NCBI RefSeq assembly: GCF_016654005.1 | Contig: NZ_JAEPWN010000009.1 | Coordinates: 1 to 64,000, forward strand | DNA: 64,000 bases | Direction: 5' to 3' | DNA from: Brevundimonas nasdae | GTDB lineage: Bacteria > Pseudomonadota > Alphaproteobacteria > Caulobacterales > Caulobacteraceae | Shown here: positions 48,051 to 55,995 of the stretch, in pieces | Position numbering within the stretch: the stretch's first letter is position 1 | Layout of the letters: every line of letters starts with the position of its first letter | Made by a program: the position numbers and the translations under genes | Notes under the pieces: model-generated | What the model was told of the DNA's origin: nothing | The model's input: the letters and a program-made list of their open reading frames with translations, nothing else | The model's database searches: none

Positions 48051-49535
48051 ATGATGGTTTCAGCATGGATCGGACTGCCCTTCGCGCTGTTGGTCGCGGG
48101 CGCCGCGGCCGCTCAGACGGCGTCGCCGCAGCAGACGCCGCTGACCTATGCCGAAGCCTCTGTCCGGCTGCGCACCTCCTCCAGCCTGTCTCGCGCTGCG
48201 GGCTATGGCGTGGACGCCGCCAGCGAACAGGCGGCGGCGGCGGCGGGCCTGCGTCGGCCCACGGTGTCCCTGGACGCCCAAGCCATCCGCTATCGCAAGA
48301 CCTTCGACATTTCCCTGACTGGCGCGCTGGACAAGGCCCAGTCCGAACTGGGCGCGGCCATTCCGGGGCTGATCTCGGACCTTCCCGGCATACCGGGCGA
48401 TATTCTTCAGACGGTGGGACAGCGGCTGCAGGCCGCCCTGCCCGAAATCTTCGCCGCCCTGCCGACCGATGTCCGGCTGGAGGTCGAGGACACCGCCTTT
48501 CGCCCGACCCTGACCGCGCTTCAGCCCATCTACAGCGGCGGCGCCATCCCCGCCCTGCAACGCGCCGCCGCCGCCAATGTCGATATGGCGCAGGCGCGCC
48601 GTCGCGAGGCGATGGATCTTGAAGGCGTCAACCTGGCCCGCGCCTATTTCGGACAGGTGTTGGCGGCGGAGGCCGTGCGCATCTCCACCGACACCCGCGA
48701 CGGGTTCGATCTTCACCTGCGCAACGCCGAGCGGATGGAGCGCGAAGGGGTGTTGAGCCATGCACAGACGCTGCAAGTTCAGGTGGCCCGCGACGCTTCA
48801 CAGCGCCAACTGGACCGCGCGCAGTTGGAATACGACAACTCGGTCCAGTCGCTTGGCCGGGTGCTGAACCTGGACGACGGGGTGACGCCGACGACGCCGT
48901 TGTTCGTCAACCGCGCGTCGGTCGGTCCGATGGATGTCTTCATCGCCCAGGCGTCGCAGTCCAACGCCCGCATCGCCCAGGCCCAGGCGACACGTGATCT
49001 GGCCGAAGCAGGCGTCGATCTGGCGGAATCGCGGTTTCGCCCCACCGTCTATGCCTTCGGCACCTACAACCTGAACCCCGACAACGCCCTGCCGACAGAG
49101 CCTGACTGGGCCGTAGGCATCGGCGCGCGCTACACCCTGATGTCGTCGATCGACCGTCGCCGCATGGCGGGCGCGGCGCGATCGCAGGCCCAGGCCGCGG
49201 GCGAACTGGAACGCCAGGCGCGCGACGACGCCCGGCTGCTGGTCACCCGCGCCTATAATCAGGCGGAGCTGGCGCGACGCCAGTTCCTGTCGATGGACTC
49301 CAGCCTGACGGCGGCGACCGAGAACCTGCGGGTGCAGGAGATCGGCTTCCGGGAGGGGGAATCTCCTGTCTCTGCCGTTGTGGACGCCCGCAATCTGCTG
49401 GGCGCCGCACGGTTGCAGCGCGCGGTCGCCGCCTATGAATATGATCTCAGTCTGGCGGCGCTTCTGGCGGCGTCCAGCAGCCCCCAGACCCTGAACGACT
49501 ATCTGCAACGCGACGACCGGATCAGCGCACCATGA
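48051..49535 (+). CDS. TolC family outer-membrane efflux protein
   Basis: A 494-residue protein from ATG 48051 or 48054, after AAGGA. The signal peptide ends near AAAAQ. Two OEP repeats form the trimeric beta-barrel and alpha-tunnel; DLEGVNLARAYFGQVLAAEAVRI and LARRQFLSMDSSLTAATENLRV, here shortened, are typical helices. It overlaps the HlyD-like gene by four bases. It is the outer-membrane exit of the three-gene exporter. Confidence 0.88.
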   Translation: MMVSAWIGLPFALLVAGAAAAQTASPQQTPLTYAEASVRLRTSSSLSRAAGYGVDAASEQAAAAAGLRRPTVSLDAQAIRYRKTFDISLTGALDKAQSELGAAIPGLISDLPGIPGDILQTVGQRLQAALPEIFAALPTDVRLEVEDTAFRPTLTALQPIYSGGAIPALQRAAAANVDMAQARRREAMDLEGVNLARAYFGQVLAAEAVRISTDTRDGFDLHLRNAERMEREGVLSHAQTLQVQVARDASQRQLDRAQLEYDNSVQSLGRVLNLDDGVTPTTPLFVNRASVGPMDVFIAQASQSNARIAQAQATRDLAEAGVDLAESRFRPTVYAFGTYNLNPDNALPTEPDWAVGIGARYTLMSSIDRRRMAGAARSQAQAAGELERQARDDARLLVTRAYNQAELARRQFLSMDSSLTAATENLRVQEIGFREGESPVSAVVDARNLLGAARLQRAVAAYEYDLSLAALLAASSSPQTLNDYLQRDDRISAP

Positions 49536-50554
49536 GCGAGACGACAGCCACGCCCCCCTCGCGCAAGCGCGGCGCCCTGCGCGTCTGGATCATCGCGGCA
49601 GGCGCGATCCTGCTGGTGGGCTTCATCATCGTGGGCCTGTTCCTGGCGGCCCGCCCGCCGAAGGAGCAGATCCAGGCCATGGTCGAGGCCGAAACCTTCA
49701 CCGTCGCCACCAAGGCGCCCAGCCGTGTCGAGCAGCTTCTGGTCTCCGAAGGCGACCGCGTCACCGCAGGTCAGGTGCTGGCCGTCATGAGCAGCCCCGA
49801 AATCGAGGCCAAGGACGTGCAGGCGCGCGCCCTGCTGCAGTCCGCCGAGGCGCTGCAGTCCCTCAGCCGCGAGGGCGCCCGGCACGAAGACATCCGCACC
49901 GTCGAATCCATCTGGCGCGCCAGCCAGGCCACGGAACGTCTGGCCGACCAGACCGCACGACGCGCCGAGGCCTTGTTCGCCGAGGGGGTTATCTCGGCCC
50001 AGCGGCGCGACGAAGCCGTCGCCGCCCGCGCCGCCACCGCCGCCCAGACCGAGGCCGCCCGCCAGCAGTATGTGAAGGCCCAGACCGGAACCCGGCCACA
50101 GGAACGCTCTGTCGCTGACGCCCAGGTCAGCGGCGCCCAGGCCGCCGTCGCCGAGACCACCAGCCTGCAATCCGAAACCCGACTGGTTGCGCCACACGCG
50201 GGCGAGGTGTCCCAGCGGTTCGCCAATGTCGGCGAACTGGTCCTGATCGGCGTGCCGGTTTACACCGTGGTCGACACCGCTGATCCCTGGGTGTCCTTCA
50301 CTGTCCGCGAAGACCAGTATCGCGACCTGAAGATGGGTGCGACGCTGCACGGCGACATACCGGCGCTGGGTCTCAAGAACGCCGCCTTCCGCGTCACCGC
50401 CATCAGCCCCCAGGGCGAGTTCGCCACCTGGCGCTCGACCCGCCAGTCCAGCGGCTATGACGTGCGCAGCTTCGCCATCAAGGCCAAGCCGGTTCAACCC
50501 ATCGCCAACCTGCGTCCGGGCATGAGCGTGCTGTTCGACTGGTCGCGCCGATGA
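49532..50554 (+). CDS. HlyD/EmrA-type periplasmic adaptor
   Basis: A 340-residue membrane-fusion protein with one N-terminal membrane helix (about 16-36). The lipoyl/barrel-sandwich start is VATKAPSRVEQLLVSEGDRVTAG. A long coiled-coil hairpin follows (about 85-190), then the returning strand LVAPHAGEVSQRFANVGELV. It couples the inner-membrane permease to TolC. It overlaps its neighbours by ATGA on both sides. Confidence 0.9.
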   Translation: MSETTATPPSRKRGALRVWIIAAGAILLVGFIIVGLFLAARPPKEQIQAMVEAETFTVATKAPSRVEQLLVSEGDRVTAGQVLAVMSSPEIEAKDVQARALLQSAEALQSLSREGARHEDIRTVESIWRASQATERLADQTARRAEALFAEGVISAQRRDEAVAARAATAAQTEAARQQYVKAQTGTRPQERSVADAQVSGAQAAVAETTSLQSETRLVAPHAGEVSQRFANVGELVLIGVPVYTVVDTADPWVSFTVREDQYRDLKMGATLHGDIPALGLKNAAFRVTAISPQGEFATWRSTRQSSGYDVRSFAIKAKPVQPIANLRPGMSVLFDWSRR

Positions 50555-52863
50555 CGTCCAATCGCGCGGCCTTCGCCCGGGCCGTGCGCGACGAGACGCG
50601 CCTGCTGCTGACCCGACCGTGGGACGCCTTCGTCGCCTTCGGCCTGCCGCTGATCCTGCTGGTGGTCATCGCCGCCATGTTTGCGCCGGGCGTGATCCGG
50701 CAATCGCCAGCGGCGGTGGTGGACCATGATCGGTCCAGCTTTACCCGCGCCGCCGTTCGAAACATGCAGGCCAGTTCCGGCCTGGACGTCGCCTATGCGC
50801 CCGCCACTCTGGACGAGGCGATGGCGCTGATGCGGCAGGGCAGGATTTTCAGCTTCGCCTATTTCCCCTCGGGCTTCACTGCGGGGGCCTTCCGCCAGCC
50901 TGAACAGGCGACGGTCTATTTCAACGGCGCCTTCCAGACGGCGGGCGCCCTGACGGCCCTGAACCAGTCCGCCGCCATCGCCTCAGCCGCCGCGCCCGCG
51001 CTGGAGGAGCGCGCCCGGCAGATGGGCGTGCCCGCAACCGCGCTCAGCCCGCCGGATGTTCAGGTGTCGATCATCGGCAACCCGCAACTGAACTTTGAAC
51101 TGTTCCTGGGCGGCCTGCTCGGCCCCGGCGTCCTGCATCTGCTGGCCGCCTGTTCCGCCGTGCTGGCGGTCGGGCGGCTGATGCAGGGCAAGTCGTTTCG
51201 TCCATTCAAGATCGCCCACGGCGGCCGCACGACGGCGGCCCTGGCTGGCCATCTAACGCCGCATTTCCTGATCTTCACCCTGTGGGGACTGGCCTGGATC
51301 GTCTGGCTGTGCGGGTTCCGGAGCTGGGGCGTGGCCGGGTCGCTGCCTCTGCTGATGCTGGGCATGGCGGCCCTGATGGCGGTCAGCGTCGCCCTGTCGG
51401 CCCTGCTGGTCGCAGTGGCGGGCGACAACGACCTGGCCTTCTCCGCCACCGCCATCTACTCTGGCGCCGCCATCGCCTTTTCCAACGGGACCCTGCCGCT
51501 GGACCACGGTCCGCGCTTCGCCCAGTTCTGGAGCGATGTCCTGCCTTACACCCACTATCTGCGGCTTCAGACCAGCCAGATGGTGACCGATGGCGCAAAG
51601 CCCGCCGCCGTCCATGACCTGCTCATTCTCTGCGCGGTGACCCTGGGCGCCTTCATCATCGCCGCCCTGGCGATCCGCTGGCGCGCCAACCGCGAGCCCA
51701 AGGTCGAGGCCCTGACCTTCCCGCTTCCGACCGACAGCGTCACCGGCAGTTTCGCCGCCACCTTCGCAAGTATTGTGAAGACCCGCCCGGTCGCCAGCCT
51801 GCTGCTGCTCGCCGTGGTGCTGTACGCCTTCTATTACCCGGCGGCCTATTCGGGTCAGTCCGCCACCGGCCTGCCTCTGGCGGTGGTGACCAGCAGCCAG
51901 ACGCCGACGACGCGCACCCTGGTCGAGGATCTGAACGCCAGCCACGCCATCGAGGTCGCCGCTGTCGCCTCCTCTGTCGAGGAAGCCCAGAACCTGATGA
52001 AGCGCGGCGTTGTGGACGGCATCATCGTCCTGCCCGATGGGTTCGAGGCCAGTCTGGCGCGCGGCGCGCCGGACGGTGTCGCCATCTATCTGAACGGCGG
52101 CTATCTGGTGCGCGTCACCGCCATCGGCAAGGCTGCGGCGGGCGCCGTCGCGGACGTGATCCGCAAACGCCTGAACGGCCTGCCCGAGGTCGCGCGCGCC
52201 GCGTCCCTGACGCCCAGCCTGAAACAGGTGTCGCTCTTTAATCCCACCGAGGGATACGGCGACTATGCGGTTCCGGCGGTCAGCATCGTCATCCTGCAAC
52301 AGACCCTTCTGCTGGGCGCGGGCGTCATCGCCGCCATACGACGCGAGACGGCGGCGCCGGTCCTGCGGCTCAGAAGTCGTCTGGGCCTGTGGCTGGCCCT
52401 GACCGTCATCGGCGCCTTGTCCAGCCTGTTCTATTTCGGCTTCGTCTTCTGGGTTCAGGACTATCCGCGTGCGGGCGATCTGATCGGGGTCATCCTTCTG
52501 GCGCCCTTGTTCTCGGCAGCTGTGTCGGCGCTGGGTCTGTGTCTGGGCGGCTTGTTCGACCGGCATGAGCGCGTTTTACAGGTGCTGGTCGGCACGTCGG
52601 CGCCGCTCTTCTTCCTGGGCGGCACGGCCTGGCCGCACTTCATGATGCCTCAGCCCTTGGTCTGGCTGGCCAATCTGTTTCCTTCCACGGCAGGCGTGCA
52701 GGCCTTTGTGAAGATGAACTCGACCGGCGCCAGTCTTTCCGAAGTTGCGCCAGAAGCGACGGTGTTGGTTGTCCTGGTTGTGATCTACGGCCTTTGGTTG
52801 TTGGCGCCCGATCTGAGAACCATCAGACAACGACAGGTCACGGCCCAGCAAACCTCAAGCTGA
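50551..52863 (+). CDS. fused double ABC-2 type permease
   Basis: A 770-residue permease made of two similar halves, each with an N-terminal membrane helix, a periplasmic domain and about five more helices. The first half starts LLLTRPWDAFVAFGLPLILL; the second starts at about 405 (SIVKTRPVASLLLLAVVLY). Periplasmic parts contain parallel segments (SSFTRAAVRNMQASSGLDV and TTRTLVEDLNASHAIEV). No nucleotide-binding motif is present in the protein or next to it. ABC-2 permeases need an ATPase, so either a partner is encoded elsewhere or the protein works differently. Confidence 0.88.
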   Translation: MTSNRAAFARAVRDETRLLLTRPWDAFVAFGLPLILLVVIAAMFAPGVIRQSPAAVVDHDRSSFTRAAVRNMQASSGLDVAYAPATLDEAMALMRQGRIFSFAYFPSGFTAGAFRQPEQATVYFNGAFQTAGALTALNQSAAIASAAAPALEERARQMGVPATALSPPDVQVSIIGNPQLNFELFLGGLLGPGVLHLLAACSAVLAVGRLMQGKSFRPFKIAHGGRTTAALAGHLTPHFLIFTLWGLAWIVWLCGFRSWGVAGSLPLLMLGMAALMAVSVALSALLVAVAGDNDLAFSATAIYSGAAIAFSNGTLPLDHGPRFAQFWSDVLPYTHYLRLQTSQMVTDGAKPAAVHDLLILCAVTLGAFIIAALAIRWRANREPKVEALTFPLPTDSVTGSFAATFASIVKTRPVASLLLLAVVLYAFYYPAAYSGQSATGLPLAVVTSSQTPTTRTLVEDLNASHAIEVAAVASSVEEAQNLMKRGVVDGIIVLPDGFEASLARGAPDGVAIYLNGGYLVRVTAIGKAAAGAVADVIRKRLNGLPEVARAASLTPSLKQVSLFNPTEGYGDYAVPAVSIVILQQTLLLGAGVIAAIRRETAAPVLRLRSRLGLWLALTVIGALSSLFYFGFVFWVQDYPRAGDLIGVILLAPLFSAAVSALGLCLGGLFDRHERVLQVLVGTSAPLFFLGGTAWPHFMMPQPLVWLANLFPSTAGVQAFVKMNSTGASLSEVAPEATVLVVLVVIYGLWLLAPDLRTIRQRQVTAQQTSS

Positions 52864-53003
52864 GCCTTGGCAGCCTATTCTGATTTTCCGCTGGCGAGGC
52901 GGAGGATTGCCGTTATTCATGTCGAATCTGTCGAGGGCGGCCCGGAATCATTGACCGACGATTAGGCGATGTGATCCCACGCTCAACTGGGGCGACTATC
53001 TGT

Positions 53004-54266
53004 ATGAAACGTTCTTTTGCGTACCTCATCATCGGGGCGATGATCCTGGGGGTCCTCACCGGGTGGGGCCTGAACCATTTTCTTGACGCTGAGGGGGCGT
53101 CAAAGGCGGCCTCCAACCTCAACCTGATCACCGACGTCTTCCTGCGCCTGATCAAGATGATCATTGCGCCGCTGGTGTTCACCACTCTTGTCGCGGGCAT
53201 CGCCCACATGGAGGACGCCGCCTCCGTCGGACGCATCGGCGTCAAGACGATGGCCTGGTTCATCTCGGCCTCCGCCGTTTCGCTGTTGCTGGGCCTGGTG
53301 ATCGTTCAGATCCTGCAGCCGGGCGCCAACCTGCACCTGCCGGAAGCCGTCGTGGCCACCGCACCCGCCGCATCGACCGACGCCTTCTCGCTGCATGGCT
53401 TCATCACCCACCTGGTGCCGACGTCGATCTTTGACGCCATGGCGCGCAACGAAATCCTGCAGATCGTCGTCTTCGCCGTCTTCGTAGGCACCGCCGTCGC
53501 CGCGCTGGACGACAAGGCACCCGCCGTGATGCACCTGGTCGAACAGGCCGCCTCCATCATGCTGAAGGTGACCGAGTTCGTGATGAAGCTGGCCCCGCTG
53601 GCCATCTTCGGCGCCCTGGCCTCGACCATCGCCACCCAGGGCCTGGATATGCTGGGCACCTACGCCAAGTTCGTTCTGGGCTTCTATGGCGCCATGGCGA
53701 CCCTGTGGGGCATCCTGTTCCTGGCCGGCGCCGTGGTGCTGGGCAAGCGCGTGATCCCGCTGTTCCGTACGATCCGCACGCCCGCCCTGCTGGCCTTCTC
53801 AACCGCCAGCTCGGAAGCCGCCTACCCCCGCATTCTGGACGCCCTGCCCAAGATCGGCGTGCGCAAACGCATCGTCAGCTTCGTCCTGCCGCTGGGCTAC
53901 TCGTTCAATCTCGACGGCTCGATGCTGTACTGCACCTTCGCCACCATGTTCATCATGCAGGCGCACGGCGTGCACCTCAGCCTGTCACAGCAGATCTTCA
54001 TGCTGCTGCTGTTGATGGTCACGTCCAAGGGGATCGCGGGCATTCCGCGCGCCTCGCTGGTCGTCATCATGGCCACCCTGACCTACTTCGGTCTGCCGGA
54101 AGCCTGGATCGCAATCGTGCTGGGCGTCGACCATCTGCTCGACATGGGCCGTTCCGCCACCAACGTCGTCGGCAACTCGGTCGCCGCCGCCGTGGTCGCC
54201 AAGTGGGAAGGCGAACTGGACCCCGAGGACGAAATCGAAGGCGCTGAACCCAAGACCATCGCCTGA
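53004..54266 (+). CDS. dicarboxylate/amino acid:cation symporter (DAACS family)
   Basis: A 420-residue inner-membrane carrier of the GltP/DctA family. Signature segments seen are SSEAAYPRILDALPKIGV (HP1-like loop), PLGYSFNLDGSMLYCTFA and DMGRSATNVVGNSVAAAVV. ATG 53004 begins MKRSFAYLIIGAMILGV. It imports C4-dicarboxylates or acidic amino acids with protons or sodium; which one is not decided by sequence. It stands alone and a hairpin follows it. Confidence 0.92.
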   Translation: MKRSFAYLIIGAMILGVLTGWGLNHFLDAEGASKAASNLNLITDVFLRLIKMIIAPLVFTTLVAGIAHMEDAASVGRIGVKTMAWFISASAVSLLLGLVIVQILQPGANLHLPEAVVATAPAASTDAFSLHGFITHLVPTSIFDAMARNEILQIVVFAVFVGTAVAALDDKAPAVMHLVEQAASIMLKVTEFVMKLAPLAIFGALASTIATQGLDMLGTYAKFVLGFYGAMATLWGILFLAGAVVLGKRVIPLFRTIRTPALLAFSTASSEAAYPRILDALPKIGVRKRIVSFVLPLGYSFNLDGSMLYCTFATMFIMQAHGVHLSLSQQIFMLLLLMVTSKGIAGIPRASLVVIMATLTYFGLPEAWIAIVLGVDHLLDMGRSATNVVGNSVAAAVVAKWEGELDPEDEIEGAEPKTIA

Positions 54267-54277
54267 TCTGAACCAAA

Positions 54278-54305
54278 GGCGGCCTGACCGCGCGATCAGG
54301 CCGCC
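54278..54305 (+). terminator. hairpin after the symporter gene
   Basis: A perfect 10-bp stem, GGCGGCCTGA, with loop CCGCGCGA and closing TCAGGCCGCC. There is no clear T-run. Confidence 0.6.
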
Positions 54306-54325
54306 GATCCAGACCATAACGTGTT

Positions 54326-54340
54326 TGCGATTCACTCGCA
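54326..54340. promoter_or_regulatory. candidate Fur/iron box before the ECF sigma gene
   Basis: A perfect inverted repeat TGCGA-TTCAC-TCGCA, 22 bases before the sigma factor ATG. It shares TGCGA and its complement with the box before the receptor gene. Alphaproteobacterial Fur-family sites often have TGC...GCA ends; iron control is inferred. Confidence 0.45.
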
Positions 54341-54362
54341 GACACGGTATCGCGCATCGCGA

Positions 54363-54890
54363 ATGTCCCCCCTCGATCTTTCACATCGCGCGGCCTTCTC
54401 TCAGCTGCTGGTGACCGAGCGCACGTCGCTGATGCGACTGGCCCGGCGGATCCTGGGCGACGCCAGTCTGGCGGAAGACATCACCCAGACCCTGTGGCTG
54501 AACATCCAGCGCATCGCCGATCCCGAGACGATCAAGGACAAGCGCGCCTATCTCTATCGGCTGATGCTGAACCTGACGTCGGATCAGATGAGGAAGCGGT
54601 CGCGCGGCGCTGCCCTGTTCGACGACCAGGCGGACGATATGCGGATGGCGGACGCCGCACCGACCACCGAAACCCGGATCATCGACCGGCAGCGGCTCAG
54701 CCTGTTGTCCGCCGCCATCGATGAACTGCCTCCGCGCTGTCGCGAGGTGTTTCTTTTGCGTCGAGTCGAGGGCCTGACGCCCGCGCAAGTTGCCGAACGA
54801 CTGGGAATTACGACAAATGCGGTCGCGAAACACGTCCGTCATGCAATCAGCCATTGCCAGACGCGCCTGGCTGAGCAAGAGGCGTTGTGA
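54363..54890 (+). CDS. ECF sigma factor, FecI-like
   Basis: A 175-residue extracytoplasmic-function sigma factor. Region 2 is LMRLARRILGDASLAEDITQTLWL; region 4 is CREVFLLRRVEGLTPAQVAERLG with the helix-turn-helix. ATG 54363 (MSPLDLSHRAAF) is preferred to an upstream GTG/ATG that would cover the iron-box-like repeat. With FecR and an STN-bearing receptor next, it should direct transcription of the receptor operon when substrate binds. Confidence 0.92.
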   Translation: MSPLDLSHRAAFSQLLVTERTSLMRLARRILGDASLAEDITQTLWLNIQRIADPETIKDKRAYLYRLMLNLTSDQMRKRSRGAALFDDQADDMRMADAAPTTETRIIDRQRLSLLSAAIDELPPRCREVFLLRRVEGLTPAQVAERLGITTNAVAKHVRHAISHCQTRLAEQEAL

Positions 54891-55861
54891 TGACATCCGT
54901 CACGACCTCAAAGCCCGACCGCGTGTCCCGCGCGGATCGCGAAGCTGCGCGCTGGGTTGCTGACCAGCAGAGCGGACTGCTGGATGACGCAGGCTCGGCG
55001 CATCTGGACGCCTGGCTGCAGAGCGCCGAGAACGCCGTCGCCTTCGAAAAGGCGCAGGCCCTCTGGTTGGAAATGGGCGAGGCCGCGGTTCGACCGGCGC
55101 CCCAAACCGCCCCTTCCCCTCGGCGTCGCCGTGCTTCACCTCGCGACGGTCGCCGCTCACGCGCGCCGCTCATAGCCACCGGCGTGGCGGCTGCTCTAGC
55201 CGTCGCTTTCGTCGCCCTGGATGGCCCCACGCGACTGCGCGCCGATGCCGTCACCCGCCCCGGCGAGCAAAGGACGCTGACGCTGGCGGACGGCTCCACC
55301 GTACGCCTGAACACCGACAGCGCCGTCCAGGTGGCCTATGCTCCCGACCGTCGCACCGTGCGCCTGCTGCGCGGGGAGGCCGCCTTCACTGTCGCCCCGA
55401 ACCCGAACAGGCCCTTCACGGTTGAGGCGGGCGGCGGTTCCACCACGGCGCTCGGCACACGGTTCATTGTCCGGCGCGACGGCGTCCAGACCCGGGTATC
55501 AGTGACAGAACACGCGGTCAGGGTGGCGTCGAACCCTGCTTCGATTGTCGTGACGCAGGACCAGACCTCGACCTATGTTCCCCGTCAGGCGCCGTCGGCG
55601 CCGGTCGCGTCCTCCGTCGGCGTGGGCGCCTGGCAGGACGGCTGGCTGGTGTTCGATGACCAGCCCCTGTCTGCGGTCGTCAGCGAGATCGGACGCTATT
55701 CCACCCTGCCGATGACCGTCATCGGACGAAAGGCGCGCGATCGACGCGTCAGCGGCGCCTTCCGCATCGACCAACCCGACCAGACCGTGACACGTCTGGA
55801 ACAGACCCTGGGCCTGCGCTCCACGCACCTGCTCGGCGGAGCCATCATCGTTCACGACTGA
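54890..55861 (+). CDS. FecR family anti-sigma/signal transducer
   Basis: A 323-residue inner-membrane regulator. The cytoplasmic N-domain has AARWVADQQSGLLDD and the conserved LDAWLQSAENAVAFEKAQALW, here DUF4880-like. A membrane helix is at about 98-114. The periplasmic FecR domain begins TRPGEQRTLTLADGSTVRLN, and the C-terminal DUF4974-like part contains VVSEIGRYSTLPMTVIG. It relays receptor occupancy to the sigma factor. The start shares a base with the sigma stop (TGATG). Confidence 0.92.
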   Translation: MTSVTTSKPDRVSRADREAARWVADQQSGLLDDAGSAHLDAWLQSAENAVAFEKAQALWLEMGEAAVRPAPQTAPSPRRRRASPRDGRRSRAPLIATGVAAALAVAFVALDGPTRLRADAVTRPGEQRTLTLADGSTVRLNTDSAVQVAYAPDRRTVRLLRGEAAFTVAPNPNRPFTVEAGGGSTTALGTRFIVRRDGVQTRVSVTEHAVRVASNPASIVVTQDQTSTYVPRQAPSAPVASSVGVGAWQDGWLVFDDQPLSAVVSEIGRYSTLPMTVIGRKARDRRVSGAFRIDQPDQTVTRLEQTLGLRSTHLLGGAIIVHD

Positions 55862-55923
55862 ACGACGTTCTGAACTTTTTTCGAAGTCCACAGTCCCGGT
55901 TTCGCCGCATCGCACGTCTATCT

Positions 55924-55946
55924 TGCGAGAACCATTCTCATTCGCA
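55924..55946. promoter_or_regulatory. candidate Fur box before the TonB receptor
   Basis: A 23-base element starting TGCGA, with internal GAGAA-CCA-TTCTC, and ending CATTCGCA. The GAGAA/TTCTC inverted repeat inside TGC...GCA ends matches the general look of alphaproteobacterial Fur sites. It lies about 50 bases before the receptor start. Confidence 0.55.
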
Positions 55947-55995
55947 CCATGCGAACCCATATGGACTGGCGCAGTGCGCGCCATGAGAGGCGAAG

